Source of the DNA: JAFGJQ01 sp964586145
GTDB lineage: Bacteria; Planctomycetota; Phycisphaerae; UBA1845
Length of the DNA: 58,354 nucleotides
Assembly: GCA_964586145.1 (NCBI GenBank)
Contig: CAZPHH010000021.1
Location: 1-58,354, forward strand
Direction: 5' to 3'
Shown: piece by piece, positions 8,082 through 16,300 of the stretch
How the letters are laid out: the number at the start of each line of letters is the position of its first letter
Numbering within the stretch: the stretch's first letter is position 1
Notes under the pieces: generated by a model
Told to the model about the DNA's origin: nothing
Databases searched by the model: none
The model's input: the letters and a program-made list of their open reading frames with translations, nothing else
Translations under genes and position numbers: made by a program

Positions 8082-9044
8082 ATGATCCGCGTCCGGAACC
8101 TTGTGAAGCGCTTCGGCCTCGTGACGGCCGTCGACGGCATCTCGTTTGACGTCGAGAAGGGGCAGGTGGTGGGTTTCCTTGGGCCCAACGGGGCGGGCAA
8201 GACCACGACCATTCGAATCCTGACCGGGTACCACCCGGCCACCGAGGGGTCGGCGTCGGTGGCGGGTTTCGACGTCCTGACGCAGTCGCTGGAAGTTCGC
8301 CGCCGCATCGGCTACCTGCCGGAGTCGGCCCCCCTGTACCCGGAGATGCGGGTGCGGGAGTACCTTCGGTTTCGGTCGAAGCTGCACGGGATGCCGTCTG
8401 CGGAGGCGGCGAAGGCCATTGACGGCGTCGTGGGTCGCTGTTGGCTGTCGGAGTTCGTGAACCGTCCGATCGGGCAGCTTTCCAAGGGGATGCGGCAGCG
8501 GGTGGGGCTGGCGGACGCCATTCTACACGATCCGGACGTGCTGATTCTGGACGAGCCGACGGTGGGTCTGGACCCGACACAGATTCGCGAATCGCTCAGC
8601 CTGATCCGGGAGCTGAGCGAGCGACACACGGTTTTGTTCAGTTCGCACATTCTGCCGCAGGTGGAACAGATCTGCGACGAGGTGATCATCATTAACCGGG
8701 GCCGCATTGTGGCGTACGGAGCTCCGAAGAGGCTGGGGGAGGAGAAGGCGGCCGGCTCACGGCTGATCGCGGAGATTCGCGGGCCGGGGGCGGAGATCGA
8801 GCGGGCCGTGGGCGCGCTGGCGGGCGTTGAGTCGGTGGAGCGGCAGACGCACGACGGCTGGGAGCGTCTGACGATCCGCGCCCGCGGAAGGGACGACGTC
8901 CGCGAGGGAATCTACAAGCTGGCTTCCCAGAAGGGCTGGGGGCTGCGGGAAATCCGCCGGGAGCTGGACAGCCTGGAAGACTACTACCTGAAGATCACGA
9001 GCGGCGCGATGGATGAAGGCCGGTTTTCGGGTGCGCGGGCCTAG
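8082..9044 (+). CDS. ABC transporter ATP-binding protein (GldA/CcmA-like)
   Basis: A 320-residue ATPase. Walker A GPNGAGKTT, Q-loop region IGYLPESAPLYPEM, signature LSKGMRQR, Walker B VLILDEPTVGLDP and the switch His in SSHIL are all present, followed by a C-terminal extension of about 100 residues typical of the GldA/NosF/CcmA exporter class. It would power the permease encoded next (9114). The ATG at 8082 starts directly at the conserved IRVRNLVKRFG strand. The gene is the first of four: ATPase, permease, GldG-like protein and DUF4340 protein, the arrangement known from gliding-motility-type exporters. Confidence 0.93.
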   Translation: MIRVRNLVKRFGLVTAVDGISFDVEKGQVVGFLGPNGAGKTTTIRILTGYHPATEGSASVAGFDVLTQSLEVRRRIGYLPESAPLYPEMRVREYLRFRSKLHGMPSAEAAKAIDGVVGRCWLSEFVNRPIGQLSKGMRQRVGLADAILHDPDVLILDEPTVGLDPTQIRESLSLIRELSERHTVLFSSHILPQVEQICDEVIIINRGRIVAYGAPKRLGEEKAAGSRLIAEIRGPGAEIERAVGALAGVESVERQTHDGWERLTIRARGRDDVREGIYKLASQKGWGLREIRRELDSLEDYYLKITSGAMDEGRFSGARA

Positions 9045-9113
9045 CCGTTCCGCTGTGGCGGGGCGGACGGGATGGGATGGGATGGGACGCCGCTTGACGG
9101 GAGATTTGGGGTT

Positions 9114-9833
9114 ATGAAACACGTATCCACTCTGGCCGGACGCGAATTGAGCGTCTACTTTCTGTCGCCCATCGCGTACGTGGTGCTGACGATCTTCCTG
9201 GCGGTCAGCGGGGTGCTCTTCATCACGCAGGTGTTTTCGCCGGGCGCGGAGTCTTCGTTGCGCGGGCTGAGCAACGAGGTCTGGCCGATCATTCTCGTGT
9301 TCATGCTGCCGATGATCACCATGCGGCTGCTCTCGGACGAGTTTCGCAGCGGGACCATCGAGACCCTGATGACGGCCCCGGTCACGGACGCGGACGTGGT
9401 GCTGGGCAAGTTTCTGGGCGCGATGGTGTTCTACCTGGTGATTCTGGCCACGACGTTTGTGTACCCGGTGCTGCTGATGATCTGGGGCAGCGTGGACTGG
9501 GGCATGGCGTTCAGCACGTACCTCGGGTTGATTCTGCTCGGGGGCTTCTTCATCTCGGTGGGCCTGTTCTTCAGCGCCTGGACCAGCAACCAGGTGATCG
9601 CCGTGGTGTGCAGCTTCATGCTGCTGGCCGTTCTGATGTTTCTGGCGCGGTACCTGGGCGGCTTTCTGTCCGGGTTGCCCCGCATGCTGGTCCAGCATGT
9701 GGACGTTCGTTACCACTACCAGGATTTCGCCCGCGGGGCGGTTGTGCTGAACCACGTGGTGTACTTTGTGACGGTGACGGCCCTGTTCCTGTTCCTGACG
9801 GTCAAGACGCTGGAGTCACGGCGATGGCGATAG
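9114..9833 (+). CDS. ABC-2 type permease (GldF-like)
   Basis: A 239-residue membrane protein with about six transmembrane helices (for example AYVVLTIFLAVSGVLFI, WPIILVFMLPMITMRLL, LGLILLGGFFISVGLFF, VVCSFMLLAVLMFLARYLGG and a C-terminal YFVTVTALFLFLTV). The SDEFRSGTIETLMTAPV segment after the second helix is the hallmark coupling region of GldF-type ABC-2 permeases. It overlaps the next gene by 10 bases, so the two are translationally coupled. The exported substrate is unknown. Confidence 0.93.
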   Translation: MKHVSTLAGRELSVYFLSPIAYVVLTIFLAVSGVLFITQVFSPGAESSLRGLSNEVWPIILVFMLPMITMRLLSDEFRSGTIETLMTAPVTDADVVLGKFLGAMVFYLVILATTFVYPVLLMIWGSVDWGMAFSTYLGLILLGGFFISVGLFFSAWTSNQVIAVVCSFMLLAVLMFLARYLGGFLSGLPRMLVQHVDVRYHYQDFARGAVVLNHVVYFVTVTALFLFLTVKTLESRRWR

Positions 9834-11977
9834 AGGCAAACAAACCGACGGAACCCCAGGCGGCACAGAGCGGGCGGACCGTTCGATGGGCGACCGGAGC
9901 GAACGTGGGCGTGGCCGTGGCCCTGGCGGTGGCCCTGGTGGCGGCCCTGCAGTGGGGCGCGTACACGTTTGACGCCCGGGCCGACCTGACCTCTATGGGC
10001 ATCAACAGCCTGAGCGACGGAACGGAGAAGCTGCTGGGATCGCTGGACACGGAAATTGTCCTGACGTCTCTCTACTTCAAAACGGACATGGAGGCCGAGG
10101 ACCAGGCGAAGTACCGCTCGGCAACGGCGGACCTCCTCCACCTGTATCGAGGCACGAACCCCGGCAAGGTCCGGGTGGAGCACATCAATCCACTGCAGGA
10201 CCATAAGAAGCTGGAGGAGATGTGGAAGCGGCTCCAGGAGATTCCCCGGTTCCAGGAGGCGGCCCGGCCGTACGTGGACGCAATTCAGCAGTTCCAGACG
10301 CAGGTCGCGCCGGAGGTGTCGAAGCTGCTGTCCGAGGAGCTCCAGCGTCTGGGGGGCGAAACCGGAGCGCTGAGCGGAAGCAAGGACGACGCGATCCTGG
10401 GCGTCATGCGGAATTTCTTCCGGGACCACCAGCAGACGCTGAACCGGACGCAGGAACTGGTCGAGATGGCCACGCGTAAGGAAGTTCCGGATTACGCCGG
10501 GGCGGTCGGGGCCATCCGCAGCCTGTATTCCAACCTGGGCAGCATCGTCAAGGACCTGGACGAGTCGCAGAACCCACAGATTCGCTCGCTGACGGCGCAG
10601 AGCCCGATGCTGGCGGAACGGCTGCCCGGGGTGCTGGAGCGCTTCCGTCCGATCTCGAAGAAGATCGAGAGTGCTTTGCCTAAGCCCGAGGACATGCCCC
10701 AAATCGAGTTCGATCGAATCACCCGCAGCTTCAGCCAGACCGGCAACTGCATTCTCGTGGAGGCGGTGGGCAAGGACGCGCGGCTGATCACCTTCTCGGA
10801 AATGTGGCCTCTTCGAGAAGGCGGCATGGGGCCGGTGAGCGACTCGTTTGCCAACCACGAATTTCGTGGCGAGGAGAAAATCAGTTCAGCCATTCTCCAA
10901 ATGGTGGAAGAGAAGAAACCGGCGGTGGTCTTTGTTCGCCACGGAGGGCCGCCTCTGTTCATGGCATTCGGCCCGATAGGCGGGCAGGCCCGGTTCGCGC
11001 AGATGCGGAGCCACCTGACGGACCTGAACTTCACGGTGCATGAGTGGAACCTGGCGGATTCCACGGCGCCCCCTGAAATCGACCCGGCGCCGTCCGCCAC
11101 GTTGTACGTCGTGCTGAAACCACTGCCGTCGGAGCCGTCGATGGGCCAACCGCCACGGACTCCGCCCTTTGGTGATGAGCAGCGGAGGGCCCTGATCGAC
11201 GCCCTGGGTGAGAATGGGCGCGCGTTGTTTGTCGCCGGTTGGTTTCCCGGAAGCCTGGGGCCGATGGCCGGAGGATACGAGTACCGTGAGTACCTGCGCA
11301 CCACCTGGGGAATCGACGTGCAGGACGACACGCTGGTCATCCAGGCCATTCCGACCGCACCCAATGAATTCCAGCTCGGGTCGGTCGTCCTCTCCCGGGT
11401 GGTTCCGGGCAGCAACGTGATGGTCCAGGGTCTGGGAACCCGGCGAACGGGGCTTCCGTGGGTTGCACCGCTGATGCTTGCGGAGAAACCGCCGGAGGGT
11501 GTTTCGGTCGAACCCCTGCTGACGGTCAGCACGCGAGATGGCCTTTGGGGAATCAAGGACGTCCGGGAGTACGTGCGACAACAAGAGGAAACCGGCCGCG
11601 TCAGCCCGGGGTCGGATACCCTGAACGGGCCGTTCACGGTTGCCGCCGCTGCGACGAAGGGCGAGGCCCGCGTGGTCGTTGTCAGTGCCATGGACTTCGC
11701 GACGGACGATGTTGCGTTCGCCCGCGGGCTGACGCGGACGGCGGAAGGCGTTGCGCTGGTCAATCTGAATCCCGGCAACGTGGCGCTGTTTGTCAACGCG
11801 CTGCATTGGCTGGCGGGCAACACGCAATGGATGAACCTCGGCCGGCCGATCGATACCCGCGTGATCGACATCGCGGAAGGACCGGCCCTGACGTTCGTGA
11901 AGGTGCTGAGCTACGGGATCTGGCCCGCCCTTGCCCTGCTCAGCGGCGGGATCGTGTGGATGATTCGTCGGAGATAA
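9824..11977 (+). CDS. GldG-like auxiliary protein of the ABC exporter
   Basis: A 717-residue protein with one membrane helix near the N-terminus (about residues 27-45), a large extracytoplasmic part and a second helix at the C-terminus (ALALLSGGIVWMIRRR). The segment after the first helix, DLTSMGINSLSDGTEKLLGSL, is the usual opening of the ABC_transp_aux/GldG family. A helical insertion (residues about 115-290, with repeated PE and heptad-like spacing) makes it longer than GldG of Flavobacterium. It starts inside the permease gene (overlap 9824-9833) and the DUF4340 gene follows after 6 bases, so all four proteins probably form one complex. Confidence 0.85.
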   Translation: MAIEANKPTEPQAAQSGRTVRWATGANVGVAVALAVALVAALQWGAYTFDARADLTSMGINSLSDGTEKLLGSLDTEIVLTSLYFKTDMEAEDQAKYRSATADLLHLYRGTNPGKVRVEHINPLQDHKKLEEMWKRLQEIPRFQEAARPYVDAIQQFQTQVAPEVSKLLSEELQRLGGETGALSGSKDDAILGVMRNFFRDHQQTLNRTQELVEMATRKEVPDYAGAVGAIRSLYSNLGSIVKDLDESQNPQIRSLTAQSPMLAERLPGVLERFRPISKKIESALPKPEDMPQIEFDRITRSFSQTGNCILVEAVGKDARLITFSEMWPLREGGMGPVSDSFANHEFRGEEKISSAILQMVEEKKPAVVFVRHGGPPLFMAFGPIGGQARFAQMRSHLTDLNFTVHEWNLADSTAPPEIDPAPSATLYVVLKPLPSEPSMGQPPRTPPFGDEQRRALIDALGENGRALFVAGWFPGSLGPMAGGYEYREYLRTTWGIDVQDDTLVIQAIPTAPNEFQLGSVVLSRVVPGSNVMVQGLGTRRTGLPWVAPLMLAEKPPEGVSVEPLLTVSTRDGLWGIKDVREYVRQQEETGRVSPGSDTLNGPFTVAAAATKGEARVVVVSAMDFATDDVAFARGLTRTAEGVALVNLNPGNVALFVNALHWLAGNTQWMNLGRPIDTRVIDIAEGPALTFVKVLSYGIWPALALLSGGIVWMIRRR

Positions 11978-11983
11978 GCGGCC

Positions 11984-14395
11984 ATGAACTACAAGACGAC
12001 GATTGGACTGGCCGTGGCCCTGGTTGTCGTGGTCGGCGGCCTGTGGATCGCCAAGGGCTATCGCGCGAAGCAGGAGGCGGAATCCAAGACGGCCTCCCCA
12101 CTGGCCGTCAGGGACGATCCGACGGCCCGACCCCTCCTTTCCGAGACGATTGGCGATCCCATCCGCATCGAGCTGGAGATAAAGGACCAGCCGCGTTGCG
12201 TGTTCGTGAGTCAGCCGGCGGACGAGGGCGCACGGGGCGGCTGGAAGATGATCGAGCCGGTGGAAGCGGCCGTGCAGGACTGGCCCGTCCGCAACCTTGC
12301 CACGACCTTTGCGGACCTGAAGTACTCGGTGAAGTACGAGCCGGGGCAGGCGGGTGCGGTGACGCCGGACGCGGCCGGACTGAATCCGTCGCGGGCCGTG
12401 GTCACATTGATCGACGACCAGAACAAGTCGGCCCGCATCCGCGTGGGGGATGATGCCGGTCCGCAGAGTGCGTACGTGCAGATCGGCGACGCGCCGGACG
12501 TCTACCTGGTGCAGGCTTCTCTGAAGCACGTCCTGAAGGAGAACGCCCGCGACTACCGCGATCTGCGCCTCGTGAACTTCGTTCCGGACAAGTGCGTGCG
12601 GCTGGAGATCGAGCATCATCCGGCGGGCGAGCCGGCGGTTGCGTATGCCCTGGTGAAGCGAGGGACGGACTGGGTGTTTGAGGCCCCGTTCGACGCTGTG
12701 GCGGTGGGAACGAAAATTCGCAGCGTGCTGGCCGGCGTCGGTCGCCTCAGCGCCATGGGGTGGGCGGCGTCGGAAGGGCAGCCACCGGCGGCGTTTGGGC
12801 TGGACACGCCGGAACTGATCGTTCGGGCCACCGTGGAGGAGACGGTCGAGCCTCCTGCCGCGGCGCCGACCACGCAGCCCGCCGAGCCGGAGGTGAAGAC
12901 GACCGTTTACGAGGTCCGGGTGTCGGCGCTGGGGCCGCTCGGGCAGGACGATCGGCGGTACGTCCAGGTTGCCGGGGATCCCGCAGTGGCGATGCTGGCC
13001 AAGAGCACGATGGACACGCTGGTTCCGAACGTGCCGGAATGGCGCGAGATGCGCGTTGCGTCGGCGGAGGTGATGCGAGCGGAGCGCATTGATCTGACGG
13101 TCGGCGGGACGACGGGGCAGATTCAGCGGGAGGCGGCGCTCTGGCGGTTTGCCGACGGAGTGCCGGCCGACGCCAGGGAAGTGACGCAGTTGCTGAACAC
13201 GGTGCGGGAGTTGAAGGCGCAGTCCTTCGTGCCGGCGACAGACCCGGACGCGTCGGCGGCGCTGGAGACGCCGGAAGCACGGCTCGTCCTGACGCTTCCG
13301 GGCGACGCCGGCGCCGAAACCATCGAGGTCGGCGGGTTTGCCGATCCGCGCACCAAGCGCCTGCGGTACGTGCGGGCCGGTTCGGGCAATGAGATCGCCA
13401 GGGTCCTCCAGGAGAACGTGGAGGCGCTTCTGCGGTCGCCGACGGAGTATCACGATCGGCAACTGTTTGGTTTCACGACGGGCCAGCTCGAACGCGTGGC
13501 GCTGGACCGGACCAATCCGGCCACCGGGCAGCCGGCGGAGTACGTGCTGGAGCAGAAAGGCGACGCGTGGCTGATGGTTGCGCCCGTGGAGGGCGACGCC
13601 GACACGGCCGCGGTCCAGAGGCTCGCCTCGAGCCTGGCGTCATTGCGGGCGGTGGAGGTCCTTCCCGCCGAGACGGACCCGGCCGGCGTGGGGCTGGAGC
13701 CTCCGGACATCACGGTCACGCTGACCCGCCAGCCGCCGGAGATCACGAAGCTGGTGCAGGTGGAGCCCCAGACGCAACCCGCCGAAGGGCAGGGGCCGCC
13801 TCCGCCCACGTTTCGACAGGAGAGCGTTCTGCCGGAGAGGGAAGAGTACAAGCTGGTGGTCAGCCGGCATGAGGGCAAGGTCTACGGCAAGCGGTTTGAC
13901 GCACCGGCCGTCTACGTGCTGGATCCGACCCTCTACGACGTGCTGACGGCGGAGCTCCGGGCACGGAACCTGTTTGATTTTGAGGCCGGGGCCGTTCGCA
14001 AGGTGACCGTGCAGGGCCCGGACGGCGAGGACGGATTTGTCCGGGACGACGGGTGGAAATACGCGCCGGAGCCGGACATTCCGGTGGACGCGAAGAAGAT
14101 CGACAATTTCGTGGTGCAACTCGCCGACCTCAAGGCGGAGCGTTTCGTCGCATTCGGCGTGGCCCCGGACGACCTCAGCCGGTGCGGCCTGGACAATCCG
14201 CAATGGCGTGTGACGGTACAGGTGGACGATGAAGAGCAGACGCTGCTCGTCTCGCCGGCGGTCTGCGACAAGCTGCCCGGGCAGTGGCAGTACGCGAGGA
14301 TGGACGGCGTGGATGAGGTGTTCCTGGTCAGCCCGAACACGATCCAACGGTTCCGGATTGCCCTGAGCGAATTCGCACCGTCCCCCACGCCGTAG
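11984..14395 (+). CDS. DUF4340 domain protein, periplasmic, membrane-anchored
   Basis: An 803-residue protein with a single N-terminal helix (IGLAVALVVVVGGLWIAKGY) and a long beta-rich exterior made of repeated DUF4340-like units (recurring pattern of a polar strand, then RDLRLVNF or HDRQLFGF followed by V.RLEI and a final TIQRFRIALSEF). GGAGATAAG precedes the ATG at 11984. DUF4340 proteins accompany GldG-type exporters in many bacteria, with unknown function; the stalk-like architecture suggests substrate handling outside the membrane. It closes the operon and converges on the MFS gene at 14439. Confidence 0.85.
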   Translation: MNYKTTIGLAVALVVVVGGLWIAKGYRAKQEAESKTASPLAVRDDPTARPLLSETIGDPIRIELEIKDQPRCVFVSQPADEGARGGWKMIEPVEAAVQDWPVRNLATTFADLKYSVKYEPGQAGAVTPDAAGLNPSRAVVTLIDDQNKSARIRVGDDAGPQSAYVQIGDAPDVYLVQASLKHVLKENARDYRDLRLVNFVPDKCVRLEIEHHPAGEPAVAYALVKRGTDWVFEAPFDAVAVGTKIRSVLAGVGRLSAMGWAASEGQPPAAFGLDTPELIVRATVEETVEPPAAAPTTQPAEPEVKTTVYEVRVSALGPLGQDDRRYVQVAGDPAVAMLAKSTMDTLVPNVPEWREMRVASAEVMRAERIDLTVGGTTGQIQREAALWRFADGVPADAREVTQLLNTVRELKAQSFVPATDPDASAALETPEARLVLTLPGDAGAETIEVGGFADPRTKRLRYVRAGSGNEIARVLQENVEALLRSPTEYHDRQLFGFTTGQLERVALDRTNPATGQPAEYVLEQKGDAWLMVAPVEGDADTAAVQRLASSLASLRAVEVLPAETDPAGVGLEPPDITVTLTRQPPEITKLVQVEPQTQPAEGQGPPPPTFRQESVLPEREEYKLVVSRHEGKVYGKRFDAPAVYVLDPTLYDVLTAELRARNLFDFEAGAVRKVTVQGPDGEDGFVRDDGWKYAPEPDIPVDAKKIDNFVVQLADLKAERFVAFGVAPDDLSRCGLDNPQWRVTVQVDDEEQTLLVSPAVCDKLPGQWQYARMDGVDEVFLVSPNTIQRFRIALSEFAPSPTP

Positions 14396-14438
14396 AGCGG
14401 CTGCGTGGCGCGGGGGGGGCTTCAGGCCGGGCGTTCGG

Positions 14439-15800
14439 TCAGGGCCCCGGGTTGGGGGGAATCGGCGCGGGCAGAAGGATGCCTTTGCGCAGGTAGATGG
14501 GCTGCACGAGCGGCCGCAGCGTGCGAAGCCGGCCGGCAAACACCACGCCGCCCGCGAGGCAGCAACCGCCGCCGATTGCCAGCGTCAGCGGCACGCCGAC
14601 GACGTGGGCCAGGGCACCGGCCAGCAGGCTGCCGAACGGCATCATGCCGACGAACGCCATCGTATAGAGGCTCATCACGCGGCCGCGCTTGTCGTCGTCG
14701 ACGATGGTCTGGAGCACCGTGTTGCTCGACGCGATGTGCAACATCATGCCCGTGCCGGCCAGGAACATGAACGGCACGGCCGTCCACAGGGAACGCGTGA
14801 AGGCGACCCCGATCAGTCCCAGTCCGAACATCGCGGCGCCCGTCGCAATGATTCGTCCCAGGCCGAGCACGGACGGACGCGAGGCCAGGTACATCGCGCC
14901 GAAGATCGCGCCGAACCCCGTTGCCCCCAGAAGGAATCCCAGGGCCTGCGGCCCCCCTTGCAGCACGTCGCCCGCAAACAGCGGCATGACCGTCCCGTAC
15001 GACATGCCCATCAGGCTGCACAGGGCGAGCAGAAGCAGAACGTCGCGGATGGGGGGAAAGCCGAATCCGTACGAGAAGCCTTCTGCCAGGCCGCGGAACA
15101 ACGGAACGCCCACGGGCGGCGAAGGCCGGCGTGACACGCGCATGGCTGCCAGCGCGGCGATGACCGCGAAGTAGCTTACCGCGTTCAAGGAGAAACAGAG
15201 GGCCTCGCCGACGGTCGCGATGAGCACGCCCGCCAAGGCGGGGCCCAGGAGTTGAGCTCCATTCACCAGAAACGAGTTGAGGGCGATGGCGTTGCCCAGG
15301 TCCTCCGGGCGGTCCACCATCTCCACGACGAAGGCCTGCCGCACGGGCATGTCAAACGCATTGATGACGCCCAGCGCGATGGCCAGCACGAGCAATTGCC
15401 CATACGTGATCATGCCCGTTGCCGTCAGCACCGCCAGCAGGGCCGCCTGGACGAGCGCCACCACCTGGGTCAGCACGAGCACGCGACGCAAGCTCCACCG
15501 GTCGGCCAGCACGCCGGCGAGCGGCGCCAGGGCCAGGATGGGGACCTGCCCGACAAAACCCACCACCCCGAGGAGCAGCGCCGACCCGGTCAACCGGTAC
15601 ACCAGCCAACTCAGGGCGATCCGCTGCATCCAGGTGCCGATCAGCGAGATGCCCTGCCCGGCAAAAAAGAGCCGGTAGTTGCGATGTCGAAGCGCCCGCC
15701 ACGCGCGGCCGACGCTGCGGAGACGTTTGGCCGGCTGCGCAGAGACCGCCTCGCCCGCCGGGCCGGCCGATGGAGCAGGATGAGTATCGGGAGCGGTCAC
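14439..15800 (-). CDS. Major facilitator superfamily exporter (MFS_3/EntS-like)
   Basis: A 453-residue transporter with about twelve membrane helices. NYRLFFAGQGISLIGTWMQRIALSWLVYRLTGSALLLG, GVLADRWSLRRVLVLTQ (motif A, loop 2-3) and INAFDMPVRQAFVVEMV are characteristic of the MFS_3 family, which includes siderophore and drug exporters. The start at GTG 15800 is preferred because the sequence further upstream is Arg/Pro-rich and unlike a transporter N-terminus; AAGG lies near it. Substrate unknown. Its stop is 43 bases from the DUF4340 stop on the other strand. Confidence 0.88.
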   Translation of the reverse strand: MTAPDTHPAPSAGPAGEAVSAQPAKRLRSVGRAWRALRHRNYRLFFAGQGISLIGTWMQRIALSWLVYRLTGSALLLGVVGFVGQVPILALAPLAGVLADRWSLRRVLVLTQVVALVQAALLAVLTATGMITYGQLLVLAIALGVINAFDMPVRQAFVVEMVDRPEDLGNAIALNSFLVNGAQLLGPALAGVLIATVGEALCFSLNAVSYFAVIAALAAMRVSRRPSPPVGVPLFRGLAEGFSYGFGFPPIRDVLLLLALCSLMGMSYGTVMPLFAGDVLQGGPQALGFLLGATGFGAIFGAMYLASRPSVLGLGRIIATGAAMFGLGLIGVAFTRSLWTAVPFMFLAGTGMMLHIASSNTVLQTIVDDDKRGRVMSLYTMAFVGMMPFGSLLAGALAHVVGVPLTLAIGGGCCLAGGVVFAGRLRTLRPLVQPIYLRKGILLPAPIPPNPGP

Positions 15801-16300
15801 GCGGATTCTGCCTTCATCCGGATTGATTCGCTTGCCGCGGTTGGCGGGCGGATTGTACGCGGGCGGAGCGCTCACGCGAAGGCAGAGCGTGCCGGCAATC
15901 GTCTGCGGGCCGGGTTGGCGCCGCCGCACGCGCTGGAACGTCCGGGTGACGCGCGGGGAATGGCGGGGATGGGGATTCGGCTCGGGCGAGGTCGGGCGGA
16001 TCCAGGGTGGGGGGAGTCGGCCTGATTCCCGGGGTCCTGGGGGCGGATTTCGGGGGTCGGAGGGCGACCGGGGCCCTGGCCAGGGGTGTTTTCGAGGGCG
16101 GTTTGCAGTTTGGGGCGGTTCCGCTAGTATACACAGCTTCCGCCATGTGGAGGTTGCGCGCAGACCGTCTGCGCGCCGACGTGGGGGATCCCGGTCCGGG
16201 CGAACTCCGCCCGTCCGCGACGCCGAGCGGCTTCGTCCGGGCGAGCCGACGGATCGGGACAGAGGCCCTGCCGGTCACGCGCCGGCACATTGAAAAGCTC
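15801..16300. other. Divergent intergenic region with the rpsA leader
   Basis: This 500-base region lies between the MFS exporter (minus) and rpsA (plus). It contains a promoter candidate for rpsA at 16103-16130 and hence a leader of about 165 bases. Translation of the leader gives no recognisable protein. Confidence 0.45.
16103..16130 (+). promoter_or_regulatory. Candidate promoter of rpsA
   Basis: TTGCAG (16103-16108), 16 bases, TAGTAT (16125-16130), in an otherwise GC-rich context. A TATACA overlaps the -10 at 16128-16133 and gives a longer alternative spacing. Confidence 0.4.
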
